NCBI GenBank assembly: GCA_028583415.1
Contig: CM053268.1
Span: forward strand, 20,817,923 to 20,881,922
Length of the DNA: 64,000 nt
Source: Protea cynaroides
Taxonomy: Eukaryota; Streptophyta; Magnoliopsida; Proteales; Proteaceae
Direction: 5' to 3'
Positions within the stretch are counted from its first letter, which is position 1. Each line of letters opens with the position of its first letter. Positions 1 through 11,669 of this stretch are shown one piece after another. The notes under the pieces are model-generated. The model saw nothing but the letters and a program-made list of their open reading frames with translations, was not told where the DNA came from and ran no database searches. A program made the translations under genes and the position numbers.

Positions 1-500
1 ACGTAGTCATGCATGAGTAAGTCGTCGAGAGCTGATTTCCATAATGCTTTGGTTTCTTCAAGCATGTGCCATTTGGCTAACGTCCATACTTCATTGTACT
101 ATTTGATGCAGTGGTCTTCACTTTCATCAACCTTAGATTCCTTAATGTGTCAGGTTATTACTGACGGTTTAACGATCATGATCCTTCCATCGAATATGAA
201 CATGTTTAGATGACAATTCTAGGAAGCGTAGCATAGCTCAGTATGTACAAAACAAAGCTGTTCTAGCTTCATTCTAGTCCAAGGAAGGTCATCCGTCGTC
301 ATCTCATACCTTTTAGTATAAGATTCAGGATTACTAACCTCTGTAATATACCAAACTTGATAAGAAGCGTGGTACGCTTGCTCATCTCGTTCGACAAGAG
401 TTGCATAGATTCGAACCCAAACTCTGGACGAAGCCGTGGGACTCAGTGACTGAAATGCATATCTTACAACACTTGGTAGTTGGTTTAACTGCCCTATATT
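1..500 (-). pseudogene. Endogenous pararetrovirus block A, distal 3' part of minus-strand copy
   Basis: This continues, on the minus strand, the reading direction of the viral RT-RNase H and zinc-finger region at 501-2741. It is nearly identical to about 43965-44470 in block B, so it belongs to the same duplicated viral segment. I see no long open frame and no recognisable domain; frames are interrupted by stops. In cavemovirus- or solendovirus-like genomes the gene downstream of the polymerase is the transactivator/inclusion protein, but I see no diagnostic motif here, so the function is unassigned. The window edge cuts the element. Confidence 0.6.
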
Positions 501-1241
501 TTAGCGATCCACCTGAATCCATGACACTAATCCTAGTTCTACTGGAGTCATATTTAACATATGAGATTCTATTTTGATTGACGGAAATCCCATATATTTA
601 ACCAAGTGGTGTTGGTATTCAACCAACCATGCCTTAAAATCTATTTCTTTTGTTTTTTCAATTATTTTTGTCGTAATTTCTTTGAGTAAGACCAGGATTT
701 TTTGTCTTATCTCCTGCTTTTTCAGTAACTCTTCCATCGAGTTTGAAGAGGCACCAACCATGGTTTTTTTATGGTTTTCAAGTTGAGCTAAAAAATCTCC
801 GAAAGTAACGTCTCTCTCCCCTCGCTTTTCGAGGTGACAGATATAATCTGTTATCTGAGAAATTACTTTACGAGTAGCCTTACGCTTATTTTTATGAAGG
901 GCAGACCAGAGATTTTTTATTAATTTTGTTGCCTGGCCAGATAAACTAGGGTTATAGAACGAAAGTGTTTCCATTTTATTTGAGGCTGAATCAGAGCATA
1001 GCTCTTTGTGATCTTTCAGAAAGGATTGGTTATCCTTAATTATCACAGCACTTTCAATCTTATCCTTCCCAGAATGGGACGTTTTTTGCTTAGGATAAGA
1101 TCTCACAAAGTGAGTTGGACCACCACAGATAAAACAAGAAGCAACAAGGTTCTTTCCTGCTCCCTTGTTTAGGGCTCTAGACTTTAACTGGGTTTGGTTT
1201 TGGATTGGTCTGGTCTGAATGGTTTTTAACCAAATACCCAA
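501..1241 (-). pseudogene. Pararetrovirus block A: zinc-knuckle-containing region downstream of RT-RNase H
   Basis: This is an uninterrupted 246-codon minus-strand frame lying downstream of the viral RT-RNase H. Near its N-terminus (roughly residues 36-53) it has a CCHC-like knuckle, CFICGGPTHFVRSYPKQK, in which the last Cys is Tyr. In block B the Cys is kept (44748-45071) but the second Cys is Trp. The rest is lysine-rich and helical, with a predicted amphipathic stretch around residues 165-200. A zinc knuckle after RNase H is not part of the standard Caulimoviridae polymerase. By position it could be the transactivator gene or a C-terminal extension of the polyprotein. The frame is open but flanked by broken frames, so I treat it as a relic. 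Confidence 0.55.
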
Positions 1242-2741
1242 TTTTTTCTGATTCTTGGGTACACCATTATTCCTATCCTCGGGTTTTGCTTATTTTCGAA
1301 CCCAAGAGGACTCAGCTAAGGTCTCTTTACCTTTTGCTTCAATTAGGAACTTCGCCTTTTCGATTTCTTTGAAGATTTCTTTCAGAACTTTTTTAAAAAC
1401 TGGAATGAGCTCGTCATCGCTTCCCTGCATCATATTGAGTCTGAGATCTCTTGTTAAAGTATCTGCAACAATATTTTTGTCAGTTTAAATAACTTTGACA
1501 TCAAATTGATACATTTAAAACCACAATTGTCATCTTAACAATTGTGATTGACTTTAACATTTATCTAAATTATTTTATAGAAATCCAGGTAAACATTTAG
1601 AATCAGTTCGAAGTAAAAACCTTTGTGCTTTAATAAAAAGTTCAAACTTCTTTATGGCATTTTTAGTTGGTAAATTTTTTTTTTTCATTAATATGATAAT
1701 TAAGCTCGGCTGCTTTAAAAGTTCAACTATCATACCCATAAATTTCTTCAATTTATTTTGAAGTCTGTGGATCCGTATTTACCTGTTTTAGGCAAGCACC
1801 CCATGCAGCATTTGAAGCATCTGTTTTCAAAATTAGTTTTTTCCCTAATTGTGGTAATGCAAATTTTGGTAAATTACTGTATAATCTTTTTAATTCAGAA
1901 ACTTATTTTGAATTTTTTTCTTCCCAAAAAAATCATTTCTTTTTAAGTTTATCCTGAAGAGGTTTTCGTAATTTCGAAAGATTTTGGATAAATTTTTCTC
2001 CGTAATTTAAAATTCCTAAAAATCTCTGTAATTACTTAACATCTTTAATTTTATCTGGAAAATCATTAATTTTTTCAACTATATGATTTTATAATTGGAT
2101 TTTTCCATAGGAAATACTCAAACCAAGAAATTCAATTTCATCTCTTAGAAATTCATATTTTTTTTGAAAATTATTATTCCTTGTTTTATAAATTCATCGA
2201 TGATATATTTTAAATGTAGAAGATGTTCTTCTTTTGTTTTGGAAAAGACAAGTATATCATCGATATAAACGAGACAATATTTTTTGTGTTTCCAAAAGAT
2301 ATTATCCATGCGTCTTTGGAATATCTGTGGGGCATTACACAGTCCAAAGGGCATGACTAACCACTCATATTAACCTTGAAGGGCACTAAAAGCAGTTAAT
2401 GGTATAGATGCTAGTTGCATCTTAATCTATCAGTATCTGGATTTACAGTTAAATTTTGAAAAGTAACTATTATCCTGAATACTAGAAATCAAAGATTCCC
2501 TGTTTAGGATCTTATATCCATCAAATACAGTAGTCGTGTTTAGGCATTTGCAATTGATGACCATTCCCGCCTTACCCTGCTTTTGTTCAGCGTGATTTCT
2601 GATTAAGAATCATGGTGATGTATGTGGAATTTCAAATGGTCTGCTTAACCCTTTCTCAAGGATTTCTTTGATCTGCTTCTTGAATTCTTCCACCTCAGGA
2701 CTATATATATCATATTTTTATTTGTTATTATTTCAACAACA
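1242..2741 (-). pseudogene. Pararetrovirus block A: reverse transcriptase-RNase H relic
   Basis: Read leftward on the minus strand, the N-terminal RT region starts near 2741. The catalytic core follows: MPFGLCNAP around 2330-2354, and the YIDD box at 2256-2267 followed by ILVFS. This is the Caulimoviridae/Ty3-gypsy form of RT. The RNase H region lies about 1500-1850 and is best read in the homologous block B frame. Only 2145-2354 is open; multiple stops and indels break the rest, so this is a non-functional copy. The right edge, near 2741, is an inversion breakpoint: in block B the same RT N-terminus continues directly into the acidic linker instead of meeting plus-strand capsid sequence. Confidence 0.85.
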
Positions 2742-3880
2742 GCCACACCTTCGAACCAAGCCTTCCACCTAAACAAAGTGTCTTCGACACTGTGTGGAAC
2801 ACGGTAGAAGGGAGTGAAGCTATGATCGACGTAAATAACGTCAGTGCTAACCCAAGAAACCCGAGTTTAGTTTCACTAGGTAGTTCCAACAAGTATAGAC
2901 TGATAGTCTTACGAAACTTAGACCTAGTTTGAGAAAAAGGTCACTACTTGAACATAGATTGTGTCAAAGATTCAGAAAAGATCATAGACAAATGGAATCA
3001 ATCTATGAGGTTAGTCATAACAATGCACTCAACAATATCTTTGAGTAATACCTATGACTATGTTATGGCTATGCTACAAGGACATGTGCAAGCCTTCTGG
3101 ATAAATATCTAAGTCCAACCAGATTTTCAAACAAAAATGAAGAAATTATTTTCTGAAAAAGAAGGCAACCTAGCGACAAAATTCAAAATCCTAGATCTCT
3201 TTGCGGATCTGATTAATAGAGAATTTTTAGGATTTTCGTCAGATAAATATTATGACAAACATAGAAACGCCCAGAGTAATCTATTAAATTTATAAATTTC
3301 TGATATTTACAGCTTTGACAATTGTAACTGTGAATATAGAGATTATTATTATCAGTTATCCCTTTCAGAACAACAATTTTGGAATGAAGCATTTTTTAAA
3401 AAAATTACCATCATTTTGAGGAAAATTATTTGTAAAATGTTTCAAAAAAGATCTGAAAAAAGGGCAGATAACCAATAGTCTTGGTGGTAGAATCCAAACA
3501 GTAAAAAATTATCTAAAAGACTACTGCACCAAACAGATTGCTTTAGACAAAGCAAGATCTTTTACACAACGATTGTCATGTTGTGGTGAAATTGTAGACA
3601 TTCTGGAAAATTACAGATGTTATCTGTAAAGGTCAAAACAGAAAAATAAATTTTACCGAAAAAAAAAACATCTTTCAAAAAGAAAAAATGGATTAAAAGG
3701 AAATTTAATCCAAAAATATCATTCAAGCCTAATAGGATATATGTGGTCAAAAAACCACTATGTCCAAGTGGAAAACCCAAAAAAGATTGTAAGTATTGGA
3801 TTTACGAGAAGCCTGGCCATCTAGCTTACAATCCCTAAAAGAAAAGGGTTAAAGGCCAAAAGCTCTAATTAAGAGTTTGC
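2742..3880 (+). pseudogene. Pararetrovirus block A: coat-protein region (inverted segment)
   Basis: This is homologous to the coat (gag-like) regions at 7110-8215 and 52240-53340. It begins mid-gene, without the N-terminal part, at an inversion breakpoint. It ends in a Lys/Arg-rich stretch and a degenerate zinc knuckle around 3785-3836. Many stops and frameshifts are present (for example near 2935, 3110 and 3290). The basic tail plus knuckle is the usual nucleic-acid-binding end of a pararetroviral capsid protein. The strand is opposite to the flanking viral sequence on both sides (1-2741 and 6181-6565 are minus). Confidence 0.75.
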
Positions 3881-5240
3881 AAATTGAAGATGAATATGAA
3901 ATCTATTTCGCAAATGATTTAGAAGGAATAGATTTGAATGATATCCTGCATGAGGTTGACTATGAGGAATATTCGGAAGATGATCAAGAATCTAAAATTT
4001 CAATTGACTTAGCAACAGAAGATATGATAGCTGATGTTTATTTAGATCAATTTTGAATTAATATGATCAGGATGGAATCAGAGGATAAAGAATTGTTAAG
4101 AATAGACGATATTCAAGGAGAAACCCTTGAAATCGATAAAGAAGTTAGAAGAAATCCTTCAAAGGAAATTACCTAGGTTAGTCGGGACAAGAATACGCGA
4201 TAGAATAGGAGGACAAGTTTAAATCTACCTTCTCTACAAAAACCACTAAAGTATTCGAGAGAATTACTGGAAATACTCAAGCGGCAGGTAATGAGAATGA
4301 CATAGTCGAAATCCCTATCTTGACAAAAACAAAAATTGACAAGATAAGAAAGAAATATCTTGATAAATATTACATACATTTGGGAACCACCCAAATATCA
4401 TTAATCGGATTATTTCGAATAGGGATTGATACACCTGTACTATGTGTCTGTATGGATGATAGGATAGTAGAAAAATCTAAAGCTAATGCTATCATCGGAG
4501 GAAGACAGTCTAATCTAGCTAATCAATTTTTAAGTTTTAGGATTAGACTAGATTTTGGATTTCTTTGAATGACAAAAATATAGAAAAAGCTTTCCAATTA
4601 ATAATACAATTAGAAGGAATTTCTATGAAAGCAGGTAGCAAACCTTTAGCAGTACAATGGGAAGCCATACAAATAATCTGCGACGTCGCAAAATGTTAAC
4701 ATTGTCTTGTTAGCAGAGATGTAACCGAACTATTAGAACCCAATCCTACGGGAAGAGAAATAGTTCCAAAGTTAGTCTCATGGAAAGACCTGAAAATACC
4801 AAAGAAATGGCTATTAAAAGATTTGGGTGAACCATCAAATGATAGATTACGAAAGTCAACAATCATAGTGTCTGGTGGTAAACTCTATATCGATAATGAA
4901 GGTCTAGTACAAAATAATGTAGAAAGAAAAGATGATCAGGAATATCCATTTATCCAAGATTGAGAAAGTGATAGAACATCAACATCTCAGAAGATCATTG
5001 GATATAAGGATATTAGATTACCAATCTTTGAGGAAGAAGCACCAGAAAAATCAAGTCTGACCATGATAAATTGTAAAAAGTCAAATGATTTGGCTTTTGA
5101 GAAATATGTCTATGAAGGACTAAAGCGGTCTAGACCCAATGCCGAAGATGCCTTAATTAAACAAGTTATTCAAAGACTCGGAGAAACTGAACTCCAGAAT
5201 CTTCACAAGGCTTATAACGAAACCCTCAAAAAAGAATAAT
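3881..5240 (+). pseudogene. Pararetrovirus block A: acidic domain plus 30K-type movement-protein region (inverted segment)
   Basis: An Asp/Glu-rich stretch (about 3885-4170) is followed by a region homologous to the open frame at 53825-54613. That region has the pattern of a 30K-superfamily movement protein: a hydrophobic strand after GTTQISLIGLFR, then a conserved D in CVCMDDR, and so on. Here only 4320-4568 is open, and stops (for example near 4567 and 4700) break the remainder. The movement-protein region lies downstream of the coat-protein region, an order I know from cavemoviruses rather than from badna- or petuviruses. The function is inferred from pattern only. Confidence 0.65.
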
Positions 5241-6178
5241 TAAAACTCGAAAGCAATAAGATGAATGCTACCTATGTGAGAGCTTCATTTAGATTTTCTG
5301 GCTTTCATCCTTACACCTTGGATGCTTTCGTAGACACAGGAGCAATGTTTTCATTTGTCAAAACAAACGCATAGTCTCAGCATATATGAAAACGCACATC
5401 GTCTCCATTAGAGGTAACGTTGGCAGATAGCTCAAAGATTGTTCTACACATTGAAGCTCGAAACGTTCCCGTCTCATTTGAAGGAGGTCTGTTCTGTATC
5501 AAATGTTTTATACAAATGGATAGCTTTGAAGAAGATATAATTCTTGGTGATAACTTCTTTATGCAAGACGCGTGCACGCAACATAAAGATTATATTGCTT
5601 TAGGACATCATGCCTATCCAATCCCATAGCTCAAAAACAGTTGTAAAGATCTATACCAAGGGTTTTAAACCTATACCCTTAACCGATACTTTACCTGTGA
5701 TTGAGCCAGAACTCATCTTGGTCAAACCACTAAGTTGGAGAAATATCTGGTAAGAGGAGATCTCTTACCAAGATAGCAAAGGTTGGTTAGAGGCTGTTCG
5801 AACAACGGTTGGTTCTTCCACCACCAATACCTTATCTCTTTTCGAATCGTCAGACTTTCCCAAGGGGGAGGAGATAAGTATTTCAACGACTTCTGATTCT
5901 GACCAACTCTTCGACGATTCTTCAAGAGAATCTGAGGAAGACGAGGAAGAATTAGAATTCGACCCAACGCCACTTGAAAAACAAGACCATATATGTGATG
6001 ATACGTGGTTAAAACAAATCATTGAACATCATCAAAAGTTAACTTTACAAACTAATACAGTACATGAGTTAACTTTGGAAGATATCAAAACAAAGATATC
6101 AAAAACTTTTAATAAAGACCCACTAAAACTCTGGAATAGATCAAGAGTTTATGTAGAAATAAAGAATAAATATTCTGA
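5241..6178 (+). pseudogene. Pararetrovirus block A: aspartic protease and acidic linker (inverted segment)
   Basis: A retropepsin-like active site, VDTGA, is encoded at about 5330-5344 (the Asp-Thr-Gly codons are 5333-5341). A strand ending EEDIILGDNFF lies downstream, as in pararetroviral proteases. In-frame stops occur near 5237 and 5371. From about 5640 to 6178 a Ser/Asp/Glu-rich linker (5880-5960) leads toward RT. It ends abruptly at 6178, where the opposite-strand coat-protein N-terminus begins. This is the only protease copy in the window; block B lacks it through a deletion. Confidence 0.7.
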
Positions 6179-6180
6179 TG

Positions 6181-6565
6181 GGTGAAGTCATGCTACTATC
6201 AGCTTGGGTTTCTTTTCCTTTATCTAATGAATTGGTCATTTTTAACATTCCCAAGTGAATTTTAGAGAGGTTTTCTCTTCTTTTTATATTTAACTGTTCT
6301 ATTAGTTCTACGGTAGAAAGTAGCCGTGCTGATTTTTCTCTAACCCCAATTTTTGGTTCCATATTTCTTTTAATAAATCTTCTTCGTTGTTGAGTAGATC
6401 AATTTTAGCATATAGATCTTGTAAAAGATCGACGGTATAATTTAATAAAGACATTGTTTGTGCTTTATTTAAACCCTCCCTGAGATGGAGAAAGTTTTCT
6501 CCATTTTCTCCTTTTTGGTGGCATAAAGAAAAGTTTTTTTTCTTTAATCTCTCTGAAAAGGACAT
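6181..6565 (-). pseudogene. Pararetrovirus block A: N-terminal coat-protein region, minus copy
   Basis: The frame 6308-6565 starts MSFSERLKKKNFSLCHQKGE and is a diverged twin of the plus-strand start at 6723. Both open the first viral gene, a helical leucine-rich N-terminus (LLNYTVDLLQDL, IDLLNNE). It is truncated at 6181 by the junction with the inverted segment. The start Met is shared by all four copies in the window, which supports it as the real viral start. Confidence 0.7.
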
Positions 6566-6722
6566 ATTAAAGTCTTCTTTAATTGCAATAAAGTTTCTTT
6601 ATTCACAAAGAAGTCACAAAGAAGTTTTTCTTTATTCACAAAGAAGTCAGAGACATAAAGAGTCTCAAGTGACTTCTTTGTGAATAAAGAAAAACTTTAT
6701 TGCAATTAAAGAAGACTTTAAT
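6566..6722. repeat. Near-perfect palindromic spacer between head-to-head viral copies
   Basis: Two divergent coat-protein starts face away from a spacer of about 157 bp. Its outer roughly 50-bp arms are reverse complements of each other (left arm reads taaagtcttctttaattgca; right arm is its complement near 6696-6722). The centre carries an extra partial repeat of ctttattcacaaagaag and the asymmetric core agacataaagagtctcaagtg. The same structure occurs at 51703-51850. This is the 5' leader of the viral genome, present in both orientations. Confidence 0.85.
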
Positions 6723-8215
6723 ATGTCCTTTTCAGAGACATTAAAGAAAAAAGACTTTTCTTTATGCCACCATAAAGGAGAAAATGGAGAAAACTTTCTC
6801 TATCTCACGCACGGTTCAAATAAAGCACAAACAGTGTCTTTATTAAATTATACCGCCGATCTCTTACAAGATCTGCACGGTAAAATTGATCTACTCAACA
6901 ATGAGGTAACATTTATTAAAAGAAATATGGAACAAAAAATTGGGGTTAGAGAAAAGCCAGCACGACTACTTTTTGCTGTAGAATTGATAGAGCAATTAAA
7001 CATAAAAAGAAGAGAAAACCTCTCTAAAATTCACTTGGTATGTTAAAAAGGACCAGTTCATTAGATAAAGGAAAAGAAACCCAAGCTGAGAGTAGCATGA
7101 CTTCACCCATGGCAACAACCAGTCACACCTTCGACCCAAGCCTTCTACCTGAACAAAGTATCTTCGACACTATGCGGAACACGATAGAAGGGAGTGAAGC
7201 TATGATCGACTTAAATAACATTAGGGCTAACCCAAGGAACCCAAGTCCAATTCCACGAGGTAGTTCCAACAAGTACAAACCGATAGTTATACGAAACTTA
7301 AACCCAGTTTCAGAAAAAGGTCATTACTTGAACATAGATTGTGTCAAAGATTCAGAAAAGATCATTGACAAATGGAATCAATCTATGAGGTTAGTCATAA
7401 CAATGCAGTCAACAATATCCTTGAGTGATACCTATGACTATGTTATGGCTACGCTGCAAGGACAGGCGCAAGCCTTCTGGATGAATATCCAAGTCCAACC
7501 AGATTTTCAAACAGAAATAAAGAAATTATTTTTTGGAAAAGAAGGTGACCTAGCAACAAAATTCAAAATCCTAGATCTCTTTGCGGATCTGATTAAAAGA
7601 GAATTTTTAGGATTTTCGTCAAATAAATATTCTGACAAACATAGGAACGCCCAAAGTAATCTATTAAATTTACAGATTTGTGATATTTGCAACTTTGACA
7701 ATTTTAGTTGTGATTATAGAGATTATTATTATCAGTTATCCCTTTCAGAACAAAAATTTTGGAATGAAGCATTTTTCAAAAAATTACCATCATTTTGGGG
7801 AAAATTATCTGAAGAACATTTCAAAAAAGATATGAAAAAAAGGCTAATAACCAATAGTCTTGGCTGTAGAATCGAAGCAGTAAAAAATTAATCTAAAAGA
7901 CTACTGCACCAAACAGATTGCTTTAGACAAAGTAAGATCTTTCACACAACAATTGTCATGTTGTAGTGGAATTGCAGACATTTTGGAAAATTACGGATGT
8001 TATCCGGAAAGGTCAAAATAGAAAAATAAATTTTACAGAAAGAAAAAACCATCTTTCAAAAAGAAAAAATGGATTAAAAGGAAATTTAATCCAAAAAGAC
8101 CTTTCAAACCTAATAGAAGATATGTGGTCAAAAAACCACCATGTCCAAATGGAAAACCCAAAAAAGATTGTAAGTGTTGGATTTACCAGAAGCCTGGCCA
8201 TTTAGCTTACAATCC
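6723..8215 (+). pseudogene. Pararetrovirus block A: coat-protein region, plus copy
   Basis: Open pieces are 6723-7046, 7040-7891 and 7966-8205, in different frames. A one-base loss near 7035, compared with block B 52168, causes the first shift; other shifts or stops follow near 7891 and 7960. Features are a helical N-terminus, a central domain rich in aromatic residues (KFWNEAFFKKLPSFWGKL), then a Lys/Arg-rich tail and a knuckle-like CKCWIYQKPGHLAYNP. There Tyr and Pro stand where a CCHC knuckle would have Cys. This is the typical layout of a pararetroviral capsid protein. It continues without a break into the acidic and movement-protein region. Confidence 0.8.
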
Positions 8216-9424
8216 CTGAAAGAAAAGGGTTAAAGGCCAAAGCTCTAATTAAGAGTTTACAAATTAAAGATGAATATGAAATCTATTTCGCAAATGATTT
8301 AGAAGGAATAGATTTGAATGATATCCTGTATGAAGTTGACTATAAGGAATATTCAGAAGATGATCAAGAATCTGAAATTTCAATTGACTCAGCAATAGAA
8401 GATATGATAGCTGATATTGATTTTGATCAACTTCGAATTAATATGATCAGGATGGAATCTGAGGATAAAGAGTCCATCAGAATAGGCAATATTCAAGGAG
8501 AAACCCTTGAAATCAATGAAGAAGAATTAGAAGAAATCATTTAAAAGAAATTACCTAGGTTAGAGTCAGGACAAGAATACGCGATAGACTGGAAGGTGAA
8601 GTTAAAATCTACCTGACATAGTCAAAATTCCTATCTTGACAAAAACAAAAATTGACAAGATAAGAAAAAAAAATATCCTTATAAACATTACATACATTTG
8701 GGAACCACCCAAATATCATTTATCGGATTATTTTAAATAGGGATCGATACACCTGTACTATGTGTCTGTATGGATGATAGGATAGTAGAAAAATCTAAAG
8801 CTGATGCTATCATCGGAGGAAAACAGTATAATCTAGCTAATCAATTTATAAGTTTTAGGAGTAGACCAGATTTTTAGATTTCTTTGAATGACAAAAATAT
8901 AGAAAAATCTTTCCAATTGAGAATACAATTAGAAGGAATTTCTATGAAAGCAGGTAGCAAACCTTTAGCAGTACAATGGGAAGCCATACAAACAATCTGC
9001 GACGTCGTAAAATGCGAACATTGTCTTGTTAGCAGAGAAGTAACCGAACTATTAGAACCCAATCCTACGGGAAGAGAAATAGTTCCAAAGTTAGTCTCAT
9101 GGAAAGACCTGAAAATACCAAAGAAATGGCTATTAAAAGATTTGGGTAAACCATCAAATGATAGATTACGAAAGTCAACAATCATAGCATCTGGTGGTAA
9201 ACTCTATATCGATAATGAAGGTCTAGTACAAAATAATATAGAAAGAAAAGATGATCAGGAATATCCATTTATCTAAGATTGAGAAAGTGATATAACATCA
9301 ACATCTCAAAAGATCATTGGATATAAGGATATTAGATTACCAATCTTTGAGGAAGAAGCGTCAGAAAAATCAAATCTGGCCATGATAAATTGTAAAAGGT
9401 CAAATGATTTGGCTTTTGAGAAAT
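8216..9424 (+). pseudogene. Pararetrovirus block A: acidic domain and movement-protein region, plus copy (3'-truncated)
   Basis: The acidic frame is 8314-8544; the movement-protein-like pieces include 8884-9276. Stops occur near 8545, 8737 and 8876, and at 9274. Identity to the other viral copies ends sharply at gagaaat (9418-9424). Beyond that point the sequence is LTR-like and matches 54552 onward. The protease, RT and RNase H that should follow are missing, so this plus copy is a 2.7-kb partial genome. Confidence 0.75.
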
Positions 9425-11650
9425 TTTCCATCGTTACTGGCTCAAGTGAACTAACCGTATGAAGGAACCACAAGGCTAGGTAAGTGAAACAATGCAAAAT
9501 CAGTCAATTTTAGTTTTGTGGTCGACTACCTGAACTTGTGTGGTCGACTAAACAAATTGATAGTAAGACCAGTCAGATTTTAATTGAGTGGTCGCATATT
9601 TTGATTTGTATGGTCGATGGATTTTACGATCATACAAACCCATATCTAACTCCGTGATTTGAAAACTTTTCAAAATTAAGGGGATCTCTTTTCTAGTTAA
9701 GAGAGGACTCTATATGGAGGTTTTTTTTTCTCTATATAGATGACATCCCTTAGCCTCTCTCACTCTTTTGGGATCAATTCTAAACGCTAAATCTAAGAAA
9801 GAAGAAGGAGGAAAAGGAAAAGGAGACTTAGAGAAAAAGATTTACAAAACTGATTAGTTCCTCTACAACAAGGAAACCTAAGGTAAGGGACTGACCTCTG
9901 TAGATGATAGGAATAGTGGGATTAGACTCACCATTACCGTATTGGTAAGTGGAACCCAAACTTGGGGCTAAGATCATAGAATCTCCCAACTATATCAAAG
10001 AAAATCACAGAAATAGATTAGGGATGCTTGCAAATTGAAATAGAAAAGGCATGAAGGCCATAGAAGGACTCTAGGAGGTGTTCCGATGATGCACCAAGGG
10101 TTAGACTGAGAAGAACCGAAGAACACAACCAGTAAGTAATGTGGTCACATCATTGGTTGACTATGTATGCGAACAGTGAGTTGACCCAAGCTCTCAGGAA
10201 GTTACCCATGGTTGTATGGAGGCATCTGTGGTCGCATGATGCATGACCACACGGTCGACCACACAATGTATGATCGACATATACTTGCAACCATTGAATC
10301 GACCACTTAGTTGCAGAAAGCCTATTTTGAGGCCAAGCTAGATTTTAAACTATTGTAACCTAATACCATCGAACTCTAATCTAAATTCATCAATTGTCTA
10401 GGTTGTCAACTTATACAAGTTAATTTTCAAAGCTTGAAAGAGGTTGATACTACAATCCAAAGGTGTGAAAACAAGACCTAAATAACTGAATAATAACAAA
10501 CCATTCTTTTTTTATTTGTCAAATGCTATGATTGATGTCATGCTTGTATGATTGTAATATGCATCTCACATGTTATCTAATATTATTACTATTTATGTTC
10601 ATACATATTTATTTTATTGTTCTATTCTATTATTGATAATGATAGGAATAGGCATATGTTTGTGAGTGTGGTTGGTGTGCTGTGTGAGGAGGGGTGTGTG
10701 ATCCCTAAATCATGCATCACATTGACATCGTTGTATCGTTGTTACATTAGCGGAACTAGTAAGTCGTAGGGCATCAGGGGGGTGTTCGTGGACCGTGTGG
10801 TCTTTGACTCTGCCAAGAAACCCTAGCTCTATTTCTATGAACGTATTGAGGAATGCTGGGATAAGGCCTTGGATACATGTGGATAACATCTTAGGAATGG
10901 TTAGTTACGAGCCTAGTTTACAAGTCATCGCCAGTAGGGGCATACGTACTGGTATGGGTAGGGCATCAAGGGAAGTATTGACAGTGTGTGATCTGGATAC
11001 TTTAGCTCTATCTCTATTCCATGGTGGGTGCATGTGGGACAGCAATGGTGTTTGATCCATTAGGCGGATTCATACATTCGTGTATAGAGATGCGGTGGCC
11101 ATTAATCCTTTCAATAGCATAGTTGCAAACTTAAACTAGACCAAAAATATCAATCGAATGCATGCATATGTTTATGCATTGTTTTGTTTACTCACTGAGC
11201 TATGTTATGTGCTCACCCCTCGACGTCAAATATTTTAGTTGATGATGTAGGTCTTACAGTAGAAGACTATATGGAGGCGCCATCGTACGGACAGGTGGCG
11301 GCGATAGATACACAGGCTGTGGAAGATGAGAACGACTGTTCATGCGAGTGTTTTCAATGTCTTTATTCTTAGTTATTTTTTGTTTGAGAGTTATGAGAAC
11401 TTGTAATAGATTATCTAGTATGTTTTGAGTTTGTTTGGAGATAATTAGATTATTTACTTATTTATCATGTTAGACACTCAGTTTAGTATTTATAAAGACT
11501 TCTGTTATTTATTTTAATATCTCTAATTATGTTGTAGTATGTGTTTGGTTTGGCTTGTTGGCACAGTCTTTATGAGATATTGGCTTAAACCGTTGGTTCT
11601 TATGACAGTTCATTACACTTCTGATTCATCTCTTCCTTTTCATTCTCTCA
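9425..11650 (+). mobile_element. Ty3/gypsy-type LTR fragment (Tekay/Del-like), block A
   Basis: This is non-coding and highly similar to 54552-56745; its right half also matches 42250-43704. In the last copy the unit ends ggggtgtgaca, a typical LTR 3' end. A purine-rich leader with gaaggaggaaaaggaaaagg (about 9800) followed by a 'gtaag' splice-like site resembles the leader in the LTR starting at 63133. It carries repeated tggtcgac/gtcgacca words (9530-9620 and 10240-10310). The left end is cut by the viral junction, and no gag-pol is attached. Confidence 0.6.
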
Positions 11651-11669
11651 TTTATGTCAGATAAAAATC

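Noticed and set aside
404..430. Possible tRNA T-arm (ggttcgaatc on the minus strand)
   Set aside because: No cloverleaf partner arms nearby, and it lies within viral relic sequence. No tRNA or rRNA gene is evident in the window.
9425..11650. Region first read as the viral 3' non-coding part
   Set aside because: Most of it occurs at 42250-43704 without viral plus-strand sequence, it ends like an LTR, and its leader resembles the LTR at 63133.
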